64,000 nt of DNA, taken from NCBI GenBank assembly GCA_035222895.1, contig JAVYIG010004962.1:83620-147619 (forward strand), in the 5' to 3' direction. The notes beneath the pieces are model-generated. The model was not told the origin of the DNA and did no database searches. It saw only the letters and a program-made list of their open reading frames with translations. Positions within the stretch are counted from its first letter, which is position 1. Each line of letters opens with the position of its first letter. Positions 14,001-24,814 of this stretch are shown in pieces. Position numbers and translations under genes: made by a program. This DNA comes from Strongylocentrotus droebachiensis. Taxonomy: Eukaryota > Echinodermata > Echinoidea > Camarodonta > Strongylocentrotidae.

Positions 14001-17000
14001 TCACATTATGATCTAAAGTCCCTGTGCGCTTCTTTAAAGAGCTTTGGAAATGATCACCCCGAATTCAGCTCGAACAATCTCTATATGATCGCACAGTGAG
14101 TTTCAGGAAATGACCATACCCAGGTACTCACTGCACCTAGGTAGAGTTTGAGTGATATAGGATATATATTCATGCATTGTCTATGGATTACTACCGTGAT
14201 GACTTAGGCCCCGTTCACAGTCAAGCTCGTAGACTAAGTGACCACATGAACTCATTATAAATAATATCGAAATATTTTGAAGAGATCGCCAATTGTATGA
14301 TCGGGGCAAAGGGATATATGAATTCCATAATCTTGACCACTTTCAGAAGTCCCTTTCCCTCCTGGGTCCGAAGAGGTTAATTAACGCCTTGTCACAGTAA
14401 AGCTAGTAACATGGGGTTCTTACTTGGACCATTATAAACGTCGACATGATAGTATCTGCCAGACCGCGGCACCACTACCTGAAAGCAAGTTGGAGCCAAG
14501 TAATCGCTTATACGCAAGCATATCACTTCATCCGAGTATCCGAGTGTCCGATGTATTCATTCAAGCACTAAAATACTTTTGATTTTCCTCATAAGTTTCG
14601 ATGTCTCTTGATACCATTGCAGATAGCCCGTACACTCTATGCAGACCATGTATCCCACAAGCGGAGAGAAATGATCGACGTGATCCACAAACATTCGAGG
14701 AATTTTTACCAGATTTCTTGACTGATGTACCAAACGCAGTTTGCAACAAGGGGTAAGAAAAATGTTGTTGTTGTAAATAAATGAGTATTTGATGTAATAT
14801 TATTTATTCTTTATCGGCTTTATGACAATTGTCATTATAATCATGATAATTGTTACATATTCTTCTTAGATTTCTCCGTATTATTTTAGAAGTATCAGTA
14901 ATAGAAAAGTAGTAGAGAAGTAGTAGTAGTCGTAGTAGTAATAGTAGTAGTAGTAGTAGTAGTAATAGTAGTAGTCGTAGTAGTAATAGTAGTAGTCGTA
15001 GTAGTAATAGTAGTAGTAGTAGTAGTAGTAGTAGAAGTTATAATAGTAGTAGTAGTAATAGTAGTAGTATAATTAGTAATAGGAGTAGTATAAGTAGTAA
15101 TAGGCGGAGTATTAGTAGTAGAAGTAGTAGTATACAGTGCGTCCCAGAAAAAACGAAACCGAGAAGTATCGATGTTTTATCATAACTTAATCACAACCAT
15201 AATTAATGAATGATACATATTTGGAAAGCTTAGAGTCTCCTCTTTCAGTTGATGCTACTCAGATGATGCATATTTCACGCATAAGTGATTAAAAGCATTT
15301 TGAAGGAAGGAAACCAAAAAGACATTTGGCGGGTGGTATCTGAATTTCGAAGAAAAATTTACATTTCTAGAAAGTTGAGTTTCTGCCCTTTCATATGACA
15401 CCTCAATCAGGAAAAATGAGCGAGGAATAACAAAGTTCTGTTTGTTTAAAGTAGCCCTTACATTTTCATAATTTTAACAAACGAATTCGTTTTCACTGGG
15501 TGCTTGCCGTAGCAAAAAGCAGACTTGACAAAAGACTTAACTCCGTTTCGTTGACAATCAGCCATGCATGAAGACTCTCATTTACGGCTGATTGTCAACG
15601 AAACGGAGTTAAGTCTTTTGTTAATTACGTTTATTGATACGGCAGGCAGCCAGTGAAAACGAATTCGTTTCATAAAATTATGGAAATGCAAGCACTACTT
15701 TAAACAAACAGAACTTGGTCATTCCTTGCTCATTTTTCCTGATTGAGGTGTCATATGAAAGGGCAGAAACTCAACTTTCTAGAAATGTAAATTTTTCTTC
15801 GAAATTCAGATACCGCCCGCCAAATGTCTTTTTGGTTTCCTTCCTTCAAATTGCTTTGAATCACTCATGCATGAAATATGCATCATCTGAGTAGCATCAC
15901 ATGGAAGAGGAGACTCTAAGCTTTCCAAATATGTATCATTCATTAAAAATAGTTGTGATTAAGTTATGATAGAACATCGATACTTCTCGGTTTCGTTTTT
16001 TCTGGGACGCACTGTATAGTAGTGGTAGTAGTAATGTTGGTTGTGGTGGTGGTGGTGGTAGCATCATCAGCAATTGAATGCACTATCACAGCAATACTTA
16101 TGATGGGGGTTATTAAAAAGATAATGATAGTGATAATGATCATATAATAAACTGAACATGGAGACATGGTCCGAAGGTTACATCATGCCTAAATTCTTCT
16201 ATATATCAATATCCTTCATTTTAGTGGAAGCGCCGCCTACGGTAATGCTGTACAGTTTCTAGGCTCAAGTAAGACGGAGATTGAAGGTTAGTACACATTC
16301 GGACCGGCTCTTTTACACTTTATGCCAACATTATGCTTTAATTATAACCTAGATACTCGTGTTTATTATGTTTCCCTTTATATTCATTCATTCATTCTCC
16401 ATTATAAAGAAAAGCAATAAATATTGTTAAACTATAGAGAAAGTCGGAGTGAAAACACACTGGTCTCAGACCCGTCTATAAACAGAAAATGCTCGGCAGA
16501 CTTTAATAGCCAGTCCAGTTCGAAGCCAAAAGTGAAATTCGGGGACAATGCACAGATCGGTTGCCTGAACGCATTGGCCTATGATATATAAATATAAACT
16601 TTTGAAATGCCTCAAATTCTTATTCGGGCATATTTCATTTTCCACAGCATCTTACTTCATGACGTATCACACTCCGTTAGTGACGTCACCAGATTTTATC
16701 GGAGCGCTTGAAGAGGCGTACCTTCTAGCCGACAACATTGAGGAGTCTATGAGGGAAGACTACGAAGTGCCCGACGATTTCAAAGTATTCCCTTACAGGT
16801 AAGGGCAGTCACCGTCTTTGGTAGTAACCCAATCTTAAGAATGGTATTTAAAGCAATTCGTTTTTAGGTAATTACTCTTCAAGTCTTGACCCTTTGTACG
16901 GGGCATATTACCAGTGTACCATTCTCTTGCTAAATTTGTAAAATATACAATAAAACTGAAATATCAACTTGCCCAGTGCAATGGAATAAAGCTGTCCACT

Positions 17001-20000
17001 GCAGCTATATATCATGATATTTCTCTTGAGACTATTAGAACGTGTGCCTGATGACAATTTCATGAATAAACCTTCGATATGTTAACAACTTCGGAAGATA
17101 AATGTTTGGAATTGTTGATATTGAAGTCCAATGTTATGCATAGTACTTACTTGTAGTGATACATAGACATGATAGGAAAATGAATGGCGTCGGCCTCCTC
17201 CCCTTATGAGAGTTATGTCGAAGGAAAAATATTTCCATCAAAATGTCACCGAAATTTTATATCGCATGGATATTTTTATAATGGCATTATTTGTCCTCCA
17301 TCTAGTATCTTCTACGTGTTCTATGAGCAGTACCTGACACTCGTTGAGGAGGCCATTGTCCAGCTGCTCATCGCCCTGGTGCCTATCTTCGTAGTCAGTC
17401 TTCTCATGTTAGGATTCAGCGTCTCAGCTCCGCTCATCATCATCGGCTGCATCTCCATGATCGTCATCGATACCATGGGTGTCATGTACCTGTGGAACAT
17501 TGAGTTCAATGCCGTCTCCTTGGTCAATCTTATGATGGTAAGTAGTTGGAGATCGGTGTTGACCAACTCCGGTACGAATACGGATCACAAATAAAGATGT
17601 AGAATAGGCTGAAGGATCTGTACGACGACGACGGCGGTGATGATGACGATGATAATGGTGATGATAAAGATGATAATGAAGTGGTGATGATAGTGATAAA
17701 CAACACTGATGTTTTTATATTATAGTATCTATATGCTGTCAACACAAACGAATATGTGGGTTATCACCAGGGGCGGCCGAGCGACTTCCAAAGTGGGGGG
17801 GGGGCACCAACAAAAAGGGCACTTTCTGGAAAAAAGGGCACCTACAGTGGGAAATCTCAAAGCGAAAATATACAATTTTTTTGACATTGGTATATACCCC
17901 TACATTGTGATTACATTATCAGGGATGATTTCAATATTTGTTTCTCTTCATACATCATACAATATATCGCTTAAGCATCATACTTTACAGTTGGATGTGA
18001 TGTCTGAATATGCATTTACAAGCGAGCGAAGCGAGCGAGAAAATTTTTAAGACCTGTGAGGTTGCAGTGCGAAAAATTACATCTTATAAAGAGGAAAAAA
18101 AGCCAATCGTGATAGGGTTATAAGCACATTCTCATAACGGAAGACTGAAAAAACCTTTGATAAGTAACATAATTATATCATCTTTAAATGCGAGCGAGCG
18201 CAGCGAGCGAACTTTGGGGGAAATTGCTCTCAGTCGCTTTAAATAAGGGGCACGTTTAATGATTACATGAAAAGGGGACAATTATCGAAAGGGATAAGAC
18301 ACTTATTAGAAAAGAAAAGGAGCACGTGTCAAAGTTACAAAGGATAATTATAAGAGGTGAAAATTAGGCATTTTTTAACCTGAAAAGAGGCACTCACCAG
18401 TGAAGAAAAAGAGGCGTTTACGAAAATGGGAAATAGGCATTTGTTGACGGAAAAGGGGCACCCATCAGATTTTGATGGGGGCATTTATAAGAGGTGAAAA
18501 GGGGATAGGTCCCTTATTAGAAAGGAAAAGGGGCACGTATCATTATTAAAAGGGGAATTATCAGAGTTGAAAAGGGGCATTTATGAAAATGTAAAAGGGA
18601 CACTTATAATAAAGGAAAATGTGCATTTGTTGAATGAAAAGGGGGCACCGTTCAGATTTTTAAAAGGGGCAGTTATGAGAAGGGGAAGGAGCTTTTTCTT
18701 TTTAATGGGGGCACTTATCATAAGGGTAAGGGGCACTTATTAGAAAGTGAAAGGGGTAGTTATGAGAAGGGAAAGGAGCTCTCTCTTTTTAATGGGGGCA
18801 CTTATCATAAGAAAAAGGGGCACTTATTAGAAAATAAGAGGGGCACATGTTAAAATGAAAGGTGTGCTCATCCGAGTTTAAAAAAGGGGTAGTTATTAAA
18901 AGGAGAAGGGGCACTTCTTACAAAGGAAAAAAGGGGAAGTTTTCAAAGTAAAAGGAGCACCTCTCAGTTTTGAATAGGGCAATTATCAGAGGTGAAGGGG
19001 GCACTTATTAAAAGTGAAAAGGGGCACTTCTCGTACCTGAAAAGAGGCACCTACTAGAGATTAAAAAGGGCACTTATTCAAGATAATTTCAAGAATTATG
19101 AGAAGGGAAAATGGACACTTATTGCAAAGGAAAATGGGAACATGTCGAAGGAAAAGGGGCACGTATCAAAAAAAAAGGGCACTCGTCAGAGGTGAAAAGG
19201 GGGAAGGGGCACTTTTACTAAGTAATAGGGGCACTTGTCAAAGTAAAACGGGCACCTTCCCTATGTAAAAGGGGCACTTCTTACAAAATAAAAGGGGCAC
19301 TTTTCATATGTAAAAAGGGGCACTTTAGGGGTATCTGAAAAAGTGGGGGGCACTGTGCCCACCCTGCCCCCCCCCCCGGGAGGGCCGCCTCTGAGGCACG
19401 TTCAAAGAAAACTTTGAGAAGAAAAACAACGTCAGATCTTTACAGCATCTGTTTATCTGTTGTTTAACGTAGAATAGTAGTTTACACGTTAAAAATTGCT
19501 TGAAATGAATATCGAGAAATTATTAAGTATGCTTATTTTACACGTTTGCCTTTTCTTTCTAGGCCGTGGGTATGTCAGTGGAATTCGTTTCTCACATCAC
19601 CAGATCATTCTCTATCTGCGTGAAGGAAGGTCGTCTAGAGAGGGCCGAATATGCACTCGCTACCATGGGAAGTTCGGTAAGTGAACAAAAAGAAGGAGAA
19701 GGGAGGAGGAGAAAGAGAAGAAGAAGAAGAAGAAGTAGTAGTAGAAGAAGACGAATATTAAGGAGGCGGATGAAGAGGAAAAAAAGAAGAAGAGGAAAGA
19801 TAACAATTATGATAATGATGATGATGGTGATGACGATGATGATGATTACAATTATAATAATAATTATTATAATAATACTAATAATAACAATACTACTACT
19901 ACTACTACTATTAATAATAATAATAATAATAAAATTGCTAATAATGATATGATTACAAATATATTTGCCCAATTATAAATGCAGGTTCTTAGCGGAGTAG

Positions 20001-20895
20001 CAATGACAAACTTGCCAGGAATTATAGTGCTAGCCTTCGCCAAGTCCCAGCTCTTTGTTGTCTTCTATTTCCGAATGTTTTTGACGATCACGCTGGTTGG
20101 TACCGTTCACGGTCTCATCTTCCTACCCGTGGTCCTCAGCTATATTGGTAAGCATTCATCCACACCCTCAAAACCCTTCTCATCTATGTTGTTCTGTATG
20201 TATAAGGTGCTCCATTTTATTGTATTTATTTTATAAATTCTATCAATTTCAGACCTTCGTCTTTCAAGATATAATACACCTGTTAATCACGATCCCGTTC
20301 TATTTACTTCAGTTCTGGTCTTTAAGTTCGTAGCTCATCACGTACTTAATTTATCTTCCCAGTGGCTTCTATTGTTTTTGGCTCTTTTTTTCCTAACAAA
20401 GAGTGACATATTTGTTTGTAGAATATCCCTGTATTGAATATTGCTGCGGAAATTGGTCTTTCATCACTAAATTGAGGAGACATCGGTGCGAGTTATCTGT
20501 AAAGTTCTCACAAAATATTTAACCTTGGTTGAAAATGTATAACTTTCTGTAGATTGACTAGACTACAATGTTCGGTTATAAAGGGACAGATTAGAATCGG
20601 CTTATATTTCTGTCTTGCAGGACCTGATGTGAATCTAGCTTACGTGTTAGAGGATCAAGAAAGGAAGGATGCTGAGAAGTTAGGTCAAAGTGATAAATCA
20701 CGTGAGGCTAACGGGAGCACATCCAAACACGCTTACGATAACTCCATCGAGTTGGAGGAAAGTGGGGAGAGGAAGAAGGAGATGGAAGATGATGACCCTC
20801 CAGGCTATGAAGTGGTGATCGGAGCATCGACGGTCGAAGTCGAAGTCCAGGCCGATTTCCCGATGAATGAAGATGATACCGATTTGAAGTTATGA
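678..20895 (+). CDS. NPC1-family sterol transporter, 3' part (21 exons, 5' end outside window)
   Basis: Endolysosomal cholesterol-export membrane protein of the RND/NPC1 family. Exons read from phase-consistent GT/AG sites: 678-816, 1443-1666, 2265-2398, 2776-2868, 4073-4173, 4575-4738, 7516-7644, 8293-8475, 8887-9001, 10320-10447, 11002-11139, 12520-12609, 12979-13169, 13686-13807, 14623-14752, 16225-16286, 16648-16798, 17306-17537, 19563-19676, 19985-20147, 20621-20895. They join into about 1025 codons covering TM2 to the C-terminus. Visible family marks: TDPVELWS after TM2, FGGPTYPYV in the middle luminal domain, sterol-sensing domain with GADNIF, luminal [15 protein letters not shown] and paired Cys, FYVFYEQYL before TM9, and VGMSVEF in TM11. 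The acidic residues of GADNIF and SVEF match the conserved RND-like intramembrane acids. The N-terminal domain and TM1 are not in the window. The first exon start (after a pyrimidine tract ending AAAG) is the least certain; an in-frame ATG lies at 708. NPC1 versus NPC1L1 cannot be decided. Confidence 0.93.
807..1115. repeat. 66-bp minisatellite spanning an exon-intron junction
   Basis: Five copies with offsets of 66, 66, 66 and 70 bp. The first copy starts in the last ten coding bases of the first NPC1-like exon (CTCACATGCG) and includes its donor GTAAGT at 817. Later copies carry ATAAGT, GTCAGT, GTAAGT and GTAAGT at the same place. Confidence 0.92.
1849..2022. repeat. Foldback with about 80-bp arms
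   Basis: An imperfect hairpin around CTTCATAGAAG; the arms contain ATGACCGGTTTCA and its inverse TGAAACCGGTCAT, and AAATGAAATAAAA with TTTTATTTCATTT. A GA microsatellite follows at 2031-2056. It is intronic in the NPC1-like gene. Confidence 0.8.
3602..3702. repeat. G/C-run hairpin
   Basis: A C run (after CCCCG) near 3607-3620 ends in ACTC; near 3677-3696, GAGT is followed by a G run and GCGGTT. The two can pair around a loop of about 60 bases. Possibly a decayed miniature element. Confidence 0.45.
3860..4010 (+). mobile_element. LINE 3' tail
   Basis: AT-rich sequence with CTGCAATTCAGCTTCCGCTGCC, then AATAAACCCTTATTGAATTGAATG. It resembles CR1-like 3' ends and the motif near 63530. No coding part is left. 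Confidence 0.6.
4996..5965. mobile_element. GC-rich foldback element with GGCGCCCGTA-type motifs
   Basis: An island of high GC in an AT-rich intron. Approximate inverted ends TCACATATAAACTGGGCCC and, from the right, TCACATATACACTCCGGGGC. The interior is dense in related motifs (GGCGCCCGTA, GCCCGCACGGG, GTGCCGGCCG) in both orientations. Open frames inside have no recognisable protein. Class unknown; boundaries are within a few bases. Confidence 0.55.
6085..6749. mobile_element. Foldback MITE, TA target (copy 1)
   Basis: Starts CAGTGCGTCCCAGAAAAAAC and ends in its inverse, flanked by TA on both sides, as for Tc1/mariner-type elements. The arms are long inverted repeats; the left arm is shorter than the right by an internal deletion. 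No transposase. It lies in the intron between exons 6 and 7 of the NPC1-like gene. Confidence 0.85.
7516..10447 (+). other. Sterol-sensing domain exons of the NPC1-like gene
   Basis: Four consecutive exons (7516-7644, 8293-8475, 8887-9001, 10320-10447) encode five hydrophobic segments, corresponding to TM3-TM7 of NPC1. The order is: a segment ending in IALALGEF; two segments in the second exon, with [16 protein letters not shown] at its end; [18 protein letters not shown]; and a long segment ending in [10 protein letters not shown]. The proline before FLILAIG, at the position of a well-known human NPC1 sterol-sensing residue, is kept. Exon phases are 0, 0, 1 and 0. No stop or frameshift is seen, so the domain looks functional. 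Confidence 0.9.
9656..9848. repeat. Foldback with about 90-bp imperfect arms
   Basis: The left arm begins CAAATTATTTCATTCACC and the right arm ends with its inverse GGTGAATGAAAATAATTTG; CAGAATGCG and CGCATTCTG pair further in. Upstream, a 19-bp unit with GCATAGATCTTTG is repeated twice (9602-9640). Intronic in the NPC1-like gene. Confidence 0.75.
11152..11470 (-). mobile_element. Likely LINE 3' tail, minus orientation
   Basis: On the minus strand the segment ends in repeated ACTTGAA units (plus strand TTTCAAG three times at about 11153-11175), the usual microsatellite end of CR1/L2-like LINEs. The body is AT-rich with no domain seen. Confidence 0.45.
11717..12355. repeat. Nested minisatellite: 76-bp units followed by 31-bp units
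   Basis: Four 76-bp units begin TTAACCCATTGC at 11717, 11793, 11869 and 11945. Then about eleven copies of a 31-bp subunit (CCTGGTGGTCCATGTG then TTAAGTCTATGGGAA) run to 12340. The subunit is contained in the long unit, so the array grew at two levels. Intronic in the NPC1-like gene. Confidence 0.92.
13219..13578. repeat. CTT-type microsatellite with internal longer period
   Basis: TTC/CTT triplets broken regularly by TTGTATTTCTTCTTTTT-like variants that recur about every 50-60 bp. Intronic. The long Leu- or Phe-rich open frames here are artefacts. Confidence 0.9.
13842..13915. repeat. 74-nt near-perfect hairpin
   Basis: Arms ATGATATGACCCAATGAG and onward are perfectly paired over about 29 bases, with a loop of about ten bases. 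It begins 35 bp after the exon ending at 13807 of the NPC1-like gene. Confidence 0.8.
14883..15134. repeat. TAG/TAA microsatellite split by a MITE
   Basis: TAGTAG triplets with TAA and TCG variants. The array resumes as TAGTAGTGGTAGTAG after 16014, so the foldback MITE landed inside it. Confidence 0.9.
15135..16014. mobile_element. Foldback MITE, TA target (copy 2, near-complete palindrome)
   Basis: The same ends as copy 1, with TA on both sides. About 430-bp arms meet around a short loop near 15564-15585, so the whole 880 bp can fold into one hairpin. It is inserted in a TAG/TAA microsatellite in an intron of the NPC1-like gene. Confidence 0.88.
17768..19393. mobile_element. hAT-like nonautonomous element made of degenerate GGGGCAC repeats (copy 1)
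   Basis: Left end CAGGGGCGGCCGAGCGACTT; right end, read inward on the other strand, CAGAGGCGGCCCTCCCGGG. The 1.6-kb interior is mostly short imperfect units of the kind AAAAGGGGCACTTAT, with GCGAGCGAAGCGAGCGA-type motifs near 18020 and 18190. No coding capacity is seen. Both ends match the copy at 54620-55407 in opposite orientation. No target duplication remains. It lies in the intron between exons 18 and 19 of the NPC1-like gene. Confidence 0.72.
19690..19940. repeat. Compound GAA / GAT / ATA microsatellite
   Basis: Purine-rich GAAGAAGAA, then GATGATGAT, then ATAATAATA and CTACTACTA blocks. It fills most of the intron before the last-but-one exon of the NPC1-like gene. Confidence 0.88.
20621..20895 (+). 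other. Last exon of NPC1-like gene: long acidic cytosolic tail
   Basis: About 91 residues follow the last transmembrane segment. The tail is rich in Glu, Asp and Lys, contains [10 protein letters not shown] (a PPxY-type WW-domain ligand) and ends in DLKL. Vertebrate NPC1 has a much shorter tail ending in a dileucine lysosomal-sorting motif; no such motif is seen here. Lysosomal targeting by a different signal is possible. The stop is TGA at 20893-20895. Confidence 0.85.
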
Positions 20896-21460
20896 TTATC
20901 AGAGGCAATGCAAGATGAATCGTGAAAAAAATCCTAATTAAGACCCGACAGTTGAATGGTGTGAGCACATTGGGAATGTGTTATGTGTTATGAGTTGATG
21001 ATGATGTTGGTGATGATAATAATTGTTTCAAAGGTGATAGTGAAAGAATTGAAACTGAACCTATGAAGCATCGTCTTTCAATATTCACTTTAGTTCTTTA
21101 GAATGGTTTATTTTCAAACACAAGTATGTATCGTTTTTATAATCAAACATGAATCATGTTGAATTATATTGAGTTAGAATTTGTTTTCTTGCTCAGCAAA
21201 GTATATTTGTCGTATTTTATCAATGCCAATATTACACAATGCTAAAATTCATGTATGATATTTTCTGATGCTCTTCGTGTCAGGATCATTCATGTACATC
21301 ATACTGGGCTATAGAGTACAAGAGTGCTAACGTCATACTCACTCGTCCTCCAGGTAACTGGTTCTAATCAATAGAGCCTGCGCATGAGGTTCTCCGCGTA
21401 ATCATTCGAGCAACGGGCGGGCGGGAGCAGGGCAAAGACAGTGTTTGGGGCTGGTATGAT

Positions 21461-21540
21461 CACCACGCCATTATTTATCACAACATTGTTTGGAGCCAGC
21501 AAGGTGGACAATGTGGCCAGTATGACGTCATGATCGGTAT
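21461..21540 (+). repeat. 80-bp duplicated segment, copy 1 (with TGACGTCA)
   Basis: Aligns without gaps to 25481-25560 at about 70% identity. It contains ACATTGTTTGGAGCCAGC and a perfect CRE-like palindrome TGACGTCA at 21523-21530. Confidence 0.65.
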
Positions 21541-21576
21541 ACTATAATACTTCAGTCAGCTGCAAAACATAGTGAA

Positions 21577-21598
21577 AATAAATTAAATCCTTAATAAA
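21577..21598 (+). promoter_or_regulatory. Candidate poly(A) signals of the NPC1-like gene
   Basis: Two AATAAA hexamers (21577-21582 and 21593-21598) lie about 0.7 kb after the stop codon. Placement as the 3' end is a guess from hexamers only. Confidence 0.3.
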
Positions 21599-21890
21599 AA
21601 CCTTACTTCAACATACGATTGAACAGCAGGTGAAGATACATGAAAAGTTTTAAAAACTATTATTCAAAAAAGTATGATTGTCGGTTTGATTTCTTTGGAA
21701 CTGTAATCAGAATTTAAGAACTGTCCACATAAAAGACATATTTTGTGATTTAAAAATAGCTTTGTTATAGAAATTAGTCTCATCTCACTGGTCATATTGA
21801 AATGTTTGTATACGGTGCAAACTTTAAAAAGGTATACAATGCGATGTGTAATCTATGTTTTATACATATTATGTGTTCTTATTCAACAAA

Positions 21891-21994
21891 TACCTCAGTC
21901 ACACCGCCCAACCGGCTGATACTTGGCTATAGGCCTGGGTAATATTGTATTCTGTTGTCAGTCTGATATCGGTGTGATTGGTGTGACTGAGGTA
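21891..21994. repeat. 104-bp inverted-repeat element
   Basis: Ends are an exact 15-bp inverted repeat, TACCTCAGTCACACC and GGTGTGACTGAGGTA, with further partial pairing inside. Likely a small MITE. Confidence 0.72.
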
Positions 21995-22421
21995 CTGTGT
22001 TAGTAATGCTATATAACACACTTATATTGCGTCATCTGTATAGTAAAACTATTCCGAGGTGCATATGAAAGTAAGAAAGGAGAAATACATGATAGACTAC
22101 AGGATAATTTAAAATGTGTTGAATTATATTCCAGTACAAGAATAAAAGGAGTCAGAAGTCTCTGAGGAATGGATATGAGCTGTTGATTGGCTATGGTGCA
22201 ACACCTGAGAAAGAGTTTATGTGTTACTAGTTAACGTATTTTGTGTAAATAGAATTTTGAATTGCCATCGTGATTAATGATCCAGCCGATTGGAATTATT
22301 TTCATCTATTTTATAAAAAGTGATTCTTAAAATAGGTGTTTGAAAGCTATATCCTTGAGGTGAGGATGTCATTAAAATATCGATTGTGAGGCTTTAATAG
22401 ACAATGTAAGTGTATTATTGT

Positions 22422-22626
22422 CAGTGGCGGATCTAGGAGGGGGCACAGGGGGCACGTGCCCCCCACCCGACCAAAAAGGAAAACAAATTAGTGCTCACTA
22501 CCCCCAACCCCCCCTCCCTCCCCCCACTAAGCAAATTTCCGGCCGGCGCGATTTTCAAATTTGCGGGAGCAAAACAAAAAATTGCGCCCCCCCCCCCCCC
22601 TCTAAGAAATCCTTGATCCGCACCTG
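22422..22626. mobile_element. 205-bp hAT-like miniature element
   Basis: Left end CAGTGGCGGATCTAGGAGG; right end read inward CAGGTGCGGATCAAGGATTT. The same end style as the elements above, with G/C runs inside, but no clear target duplication remains. Confidence 0.6.
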
Positions 22627-23835
22627 CTTGTAATTGAAAATGCGTGTATCGTCGTCAAAAAATATTATTTTTAACGTTACGTTTGTATTGCACAAGACTT
22701 ATAGAGCCGGTTTGAGTACTATCATGGCAATCACACATTTAAATTGTTTCAAATTGTTTAAAGCCAAAGGCTTAAAATACTTTTAAGCGACTACATTAAT
22801 TTATCATCTTCTAAATCAAGAGCCAAGTCAGAGTTCTTGCTCTTTAATAAACGGTGTGCACTTATTGCTATCTTACACACGGTGGTGATAAGATCGTTTG
22901 CATATATTATGTTTAAAAATGTGGGTCAAATTTTGTTGTTGGTATAGTGTGTCGTTTATTATGTGTGGAAAATATATTCATGTTTGTGTCAGGTTATATC
23001 TAACTTATTTAACCATAATATCATACGCTGGATCAAAATACAAAAACACAAATACATGTATCATCATATCTGCTGCATGTTATTGCTATCCAATTGTTAT
23101 AAACAAATAATTGATATGTTAAAGACATAAACTTTAAGGTAGGAAATAAAAGAAGAAGCTCTAAACGAACAACTTAACATTATCTTCGTAGTGAGATGGC
23201 TTTCAAGCGAACAAAATAATAGCACCTCTTTTAAATCAAATTTTAAGAATTAAAAATGATTTAAGTATCATAATCTTATTTTCTGTTGGAAATTAAAAGA
23301 AAAGGTATATCATAAGTATTACACAGGAGGTATTTTTAGAAAAATAACTTTATATCTCAACGATTGAAATGATAGATAGACATGTAAATCATGCAAATGA
23401 TATACGTAGTTAAAAGTGTTTGGAACTTTATCAAATGGGGTGTATATTTTGTATGGTTAATTGTGCTTATTTACATGAAAGAAGGTTACACAAATTAGTA
23501 CATTTACTTTATTTGTTGAAGAAGACATGGAAGTTTAGCAGAAAGGGGAATAAGAAACGTAGAATTATGAGAGATGAGTTCACTTTCCATTCCGTGACTC
23601 GAAAGTAAGCACATGACCCCATGGATCGAGTACCCAGCTCAACCTATTTACCAGATTCGATTTCTTTCCCAAATTGTTTGTAGATAATAATGAGTAATGT
23701 TGAATGACGACTGGTTCCCCTAACAGCTAGAGGATTGCCATCTAACCATACCTGTGTTTATAATTCAAAATGATAAATGTGAACTTTCTTAACTGTATAA
23801 GAACAGATTTTTGTCTTTGCCGAATTGCTAATAAT

Positions 23836-23997
23836 CAGGCACGTAGCCACGGGGGGGGGGGGGGGGGGGGGGGCCCGTGCCCCCCAATTTGTTTCCAAGT
23901 TTGGTTGAACTTTTTTAGACCCCTCCCCTGGACGTCGATCGATTACATGTATATGCCCCCCCCCCCCCCCAAACATCAAACTCTGGCCCCGGGCCTG
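23836..23997. mobile_element. 162-bp hAT-like miniature element; target duplication CTAATAAT
   Basis: Ends CAGGCACGTAGCCACGGGG and, inverted, CAGGCCCGGGGCCAGAGT; perfect 8-bp flanking repeats CTAATAAT at 23828-23835 and 23998-24005. The interior has long G and C runs that can pair with each other. Confidence 0.82.
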
Positions 23998-24517
23998 CTA
24001 ATAATAATGATAATCTCTTCATCAGAGAGGGTGACGTGACACCTTCGTCTCAAAACGAACTTTATTTGAGCAACTTAGGGGTTTTTCGAATCCAGTTAGC
24101 AGTAACTGATGAATTATTTCTGCTTTGCTAATTTTGAAGAAAAAAAATCTCAGCCCCTTTTTGGGGGACATTTTTGTTGGAAATATTTTGAATATTTCTT
24201 TTATTACAATATCTTTGAATTTGCCTTTCCTATACAATGATCTGTATGAACCAAGAAAATAGAAAACTATTAATCTGTTACACTGATCAAATGCGGATGA
24301 TCATAGATTTTTAGTCTGTTAGTGTGCACGTAGTCTGAGCAACATCCACGTTTTTGTAGTAAATTTTCCGCTATTCAATGCATTTCTTCACTGTGAAACT
24401 GAATCAAGTAATTAATTTTGTCAACTATACTCATTTGTGAAGCTTGTGACATAATAAATGTGACATTTATTCTGTATTACACGGTGTGAACCAGATGTAA
24501 TGATTAAATGTGCGTCT

Positions 24518-24814
24518 TTTCTTGCATATTGAAATTGACAATATCGGACTGTATAATACACTTGACACTTGAACACGAAAGACTTTCCAATAATCAGCCC
24601 TAGTCCCAGCTCCTGGCGATCACGATCCTAGCGTATTGCCTGAAAAAAGTATGCGCGGATTTCGTGATATGTCAATGTCATTTTGTTTGTGCTTTTCAAG
24701 AGGTGGTGCGCAAGGCTATTGGAATTTCTTAAGGTTGATTTCTCGAAAGTCTTTCGTGTTCAAGTGTCAAGTGCATTATACAGTCCGATATTGTCAATTT
24801 CAATATGCAAGAAA
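24518..24814. repeat. 70-bp inverted repeats around a 157-bp spacer
   Basis: Arms 24518-24587 and 24745-24814 are complementary at 69 of 70 positions (one mismatch, TAATACAC against TAATGCAC). The spacer has no recognised gene. Confidence 0.88.

Noticed and set aside
17768..19393. A CRISPR-like array or coding repeat in the GGGGCAC region
   Set aside because: Units are degenerate and irregular, without unique spacers, and the ends match a transposon.
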